Shown here: positions 61,076 through 64,000 of the stretch, one piece after another
Layout of the letters: each line of letters opens with the position of its first letter
Position numbering within the stretch: the stretch's first letter is position 1
NCBI GenBank assembly: GCA_028551475.1
Contig: CM052355.1
Span: forward strand, 19,179,543-19,243,542
Reading direction: 5' to 3'
DNA length: 64,000 nt
Source: Casuarina equisetifolia
Lineage: Eukaryota; Streptophyta; Magnoliopsida; Fagales; Casuarinaceae
Notes under the pieces: model-generated
Database searches by the model: none
The model's input: the letters and a program-made list of their open reading frames with translations, nothing else
Told to the model about the DNA's origin: nothing
Made by a program: the position numbers and the translations under genes

Positions 61076-61790
61076 AAGTATTAGGTATAATTATTCATGA
61101 TTGTTATTTACCTTATCAATAGATTGTGAATTACCATACCAAACACCTAATCCAGAGTTCTTTAATGAATTACTTCATTAACCAATCAAATTCTCATTGC
61201 AAGCCCAAAAGGAGAAAGCCCACATCAAAAGCCTTTTATATCCAACCTCCAAGACATGGAAGATTGTGAAGGTTGCAGAAACTTGCAAGAGGAGGTGTTA
61301 TTCAAGAGTTGAATATTGAAAATTACCTAAATGTACGCTCACTATCTCATTACCCTACACTTGGTTTCCTACAGTACGTGGAACTTGAGTCTCAAGAACT
61401 TCTCCAAATTTCAGCCCTTATAATGTCAAATTGTGATAATTAACTAGGCACCATCACTATCAATAAGTTTCTTCATTGCTGACCAAAGATACTTTAGCTT
61501 ATGGTGCTGGTATAAAATTGGTAGCTCCTTACCACTCGATATGTGAAGAAAGCCCTATAAAAACGCACCTAGCTTCCAACCATTCTAAGCTACATTTAGT
61601 TTCTAGTCGTTTTGAACCTACCTTTTCATTTACACCAATCTCCTCTTTTCTTGCTTCCTCCAAACCATTTTTGAGTCTTTCACAACTTACTCATCAAATG
61701 ATTACTTGAAGTTAAATTAGAGTCAAAAGTGGAACATTTTCACTAAATAGCTTCCCCAAGGACAATTTGATGTTCTTTGGAATAGTCTCA
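61076..61790. other. Degenerate DNA after the copia fragment
   Basis: No recognisable motif. The 77-codon frame at 61476-61709 is not identified. Confidence 0.35.
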
Positions 61791-61799
61791 ATGTCATCA

Positions 61800-62310
61800 C
61801 ATCTTGACCAAAAGGGTCTGTAGAAGTAACCCATAATGTTGAACAAGTTGGTACTATTGATAGCATTCTTCCAACCATCCATATTCCAAATGGTTCTAAA
61901 AGTCTTGCAATTCCAACAATTCTAATAGCCTTTCCAACAAGTGTAGTAGCTCTAATACGTGAGATGTCATCCTTTAATCTAATGGAGATTGAACTTGCAT
62001 CTAAAAATGGTTGTGGTAAGAAAAGAATGACAAAATTTGAAAGCGCCGTTGAAGCTATTATCTTAACCAATGCAAAAATGCCAAATCAACATGTGATGAG
62101 TTCATCTTCCTCCACAAATGAGCAGTTTATATGGTAGAAACTTTTTCTTGCCATTTGTAATGCAAGTGTTCCTAGTGGAACCAACTTGCTGGATGATGAT
62201 AGTTTCTTCAACTATTATCACTGCCCAACCTTTAATTTATATGTTGCCATCCGCAAGACCCAATCAGGTGCAAGTGTCCTCAATAAGTGGTTAGAATGTT
62301 TGTGGTTATA
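61800..62310 (+). pseudogene. Unidentified coding-like segment, start repeated from 57895
   Basis: One plus frame is open for about 480 bases apart from a single TAG near 62134. It reads EQVGTIDSILPTIHIPNGS, AIPTILIAFPTSVVALIREM, TKFESAVEAIILTNAKMP, and NLYVAIRKTQSGASVLNKWLE at the end. Its first part recurs at about 57895-57960 (VEQVGTIDNIPPTIYI). The family is unknown. It could be a non-conserved part of a transposon polyprotein or a gene fragment carried by one. Confidence 0.35.
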
Positions 62311-63132
62311 AGGGTTATGCTTGGTGTTGTTGTGTAGTGAAGTGAAGTGAAGAATTTATCTTTTGTATTTTCTACAACCTCTTTTGTTCTCTAAGGTTGT
62401 AAATATCATCATGTTGAAAATCATTTGTTATATTCCAACTCCTTTCATTTCTCTTCGGTTGGAAGGGTGTTTGTTTTTCTAAAATTCGTTTATTATGATT
62501 GTACTTTTCTTTTCATAAGTTGCTTTTGTTGTAAGATCTTTCATTCCAAGATTGTGCAATATAAATATTTTCTTTTAGTTATTCATCATTTTCATCATAT
62601 ACTAAATTCCTTCTAATAATACAAACACCATATGTTTTGAATTACTTTTGATCTTCACTTTATCTCTCCTAAAAATATTTTCAAACTCAACCTTTCAACA
62701 GCTGCTGTAATTTGTCCATTATATTTCATCTTTTTATGGAACAAAAAGATGACTTTTCGAGTTTATCATCCCAAAACCACCGATCATAGTAATCGTCATA
62801 GTGTTTAGAAAAAGTGCACTTATTGAACCTTCCATCAAAAGTAAATGCTTACACCGCACATGAAATCTGTCACCACCGTAATGGAGAAGAATAAAGCACG
62901 CAGAAAAAAAAAAAAGGGGAGATATGACGTGAAAGAATAGACAAAGATTGTTTGATGGAAACAAATGCTTTAAGTATTAACAGCATTATTGGTGATATCT
63001 GTGTAACCGAGACTTCCTAACTTGTAACGTATTTTACAATCTTGCCCATTACCAAGGGCATTCATGACATTTAAGGATTTCATGGGGAAAATGGTCACTT
63101 TGAGCGAGACATTCTTGAGTGCGTATGTTAAA
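62311..63132. other. Intergenic DNA
   Basis: AT-rich. The minus frames at 62734-62964 and 62970-63152 have no recognised domain. Confidence 0.35.
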
Positions 63133-63399
63133 TTATTCACGTAGCGGCACAAGTTTCTTATTGTCCAGAGTGGAAAGGGAATGGTGATTTTGGTATTTAC
63201 AAACCGGGCATATTACGTAATTTAAGCCTTTTCTAATCAACGTGAAACTTGTGTGACGGCGTTTTCTATGCAAAGTAATATTCAACTTTTCACAAAAAGG
63301 GCAAACTAAGACCACTACATTATTTTGAGTAAAGTTGCCATGACCATTGGTTTGGAGTTGCAAGCGACAAGAAGATAACTTTGGAGCGCGAATAACATA
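63133..63399 (-). other. Possible exon or fragment with a CX2C...CX2C zinc-ribbon-like pattern
   Basis: The minus frame encodes VLVCPFCEKLNITLHRK, then about 17 residues later VICPVCKYQNHH: two CPxC knuckles 25 residues apart. There is no ATG in this frame; it is open back to a stop just upstream of 63399. It could be an internal or last exon, a remnant, or chance. Confidence 0.25.
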
Positions 63400-63456
63400 T
63401 TACTCTTTTTTAGTTAAATGAATTACGCTTGACTATTTTTTCCTTAAAATATGACC

Positions 63457-63524
63457 AGATTAGTAGACATTTATGTCATTATAACGACCCCAGATTAGTA
63501 GACATTTATGTCATTATAACGACC
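63457..63524 (+). repeat. 34-bp tandem duplication
   Basis: CAGATTAGTAGACATTTATG and the following TCATTATAACGACC occur twice in direct succession with no differences seen. Confidence 0.9.
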
Positions 63525-64000
63525 TGCTAGCGTAAGCCATTGCAGTAACTCGACCAGAAACCAGTCAAAATTGATAGGTTTTAACGTTTGCGTTGTCCAA
63601 ACCTTAAAAGCTTCCTTAACTCAGAGAATCCCTTGTCCCTTTCTCCATGTCATCCCTGGACCATTAGGATCCGTGATTTCCTATTTTTCATCTAGTTGGG
63701 GACCACTGTTGAGTTCCCATCAACTTCGTTCACAATCAACTGATGTAGAGGGAAGTGGTTCGATAGCTTCATTTTTCTTTTTTCTTTTAAATATCTACGG
63801 ACACCCACAAGTATCCAAACCAAACAGGGCACCTATATTTTGTTTTGGTCACGGATTGTTTATCTATGTTTTGCTTGTTAGCAAATATAGCTTCAAACAA
63901 AGCTCTTTTCTAAGATCTAAGCACCAATTATGAAGAATAAAATGGGTTTCACAAAATATACAAAAATAGGAGAAAGGAGACGAACGGTGGACTGCAGGAA
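63525..64000. other. Right edge, no gene recognised
   Basis: The 120-codon plus frame at 63571-63933 has no recognisable domain and a low-complexity FFFFLL stretch. I do not call it a gene. Confidence 0.35.

Noticed and set aside
1..64000. CRISPR arrays, operons or prokaryotic defence islands
   Set aside because: The window is plant nuclear DNA; no spaced identical repeats or polycistronic gene runs are present.

Overview
This is AT-rich, gene-poor nuclear DNA from a flowering plant, most likely a eudicot. The evidence is spliced genes with GT-AG introns, plant-specific families (an LRR receptor-like kinase of the At5g51560 type, a DUF1442 protein, a HIR band-7 protein, a BED-finger hAT-derived protein), a PPR pseudogene, and plant copia, gypsy and MULE transposon remains. 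There is no CRISPR array, operon or other prokaryotic structure. Gene identities come from reading translations by eye; no database search was run.

Layout. Bases 1-4435 are intergenic. An LRR receptor kinase with four exons lies at 4636-7485 (+), and a two-exon DUF1442 gene at 10010-10774 (-). Bases 14405-16300 hold a broken Mutator-like transposase. At 18840-19137 is a small secreted-peptide-like gene whose start and body are in different frames. A complete copia LTR retrotransposon occupies 20107-25756 (-): it has two 510-bp LTRs differing at one base, a tRNA-iMet-type primer site, a polypurine tract and a 5-bp target duplication, but its coding region is broken. The HIR gene has five exons over 29378-34274 (+). 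A long gene-free stretch follows to the intronless hAT-derived gene at 45793-48144 (-). Bases 48145-53950 are very AT-rich with no gene seen. From 53978 to about 62310 lies a region of dead elements: partial tandem copies of a PPR N-terminus, the PPR pseudogene itself, a gypsy reverse transcriptase remnant, two copies of a copia fragment, and an unidentified pseudogene between those two copies.

The live-looking genes do not form a pathway. The LRR kinase and HIR belong to membrane and defence-signalling families, DUF1442 is uncharacterised, and the hAT-derived protein is probably a domesticated nuclear protein. No convincing undescribed multi-gene system is visible. The items most worth a second look are the peptide gene with a PVPPSAP core resembling IDA peptides, the atypical catalytic loop of the receptor kinase, the young but mutated copia element with an unusual U5 end, the repeated PPR N-terminus, and the unidentified single-frame pseudogene at 59170-59825.
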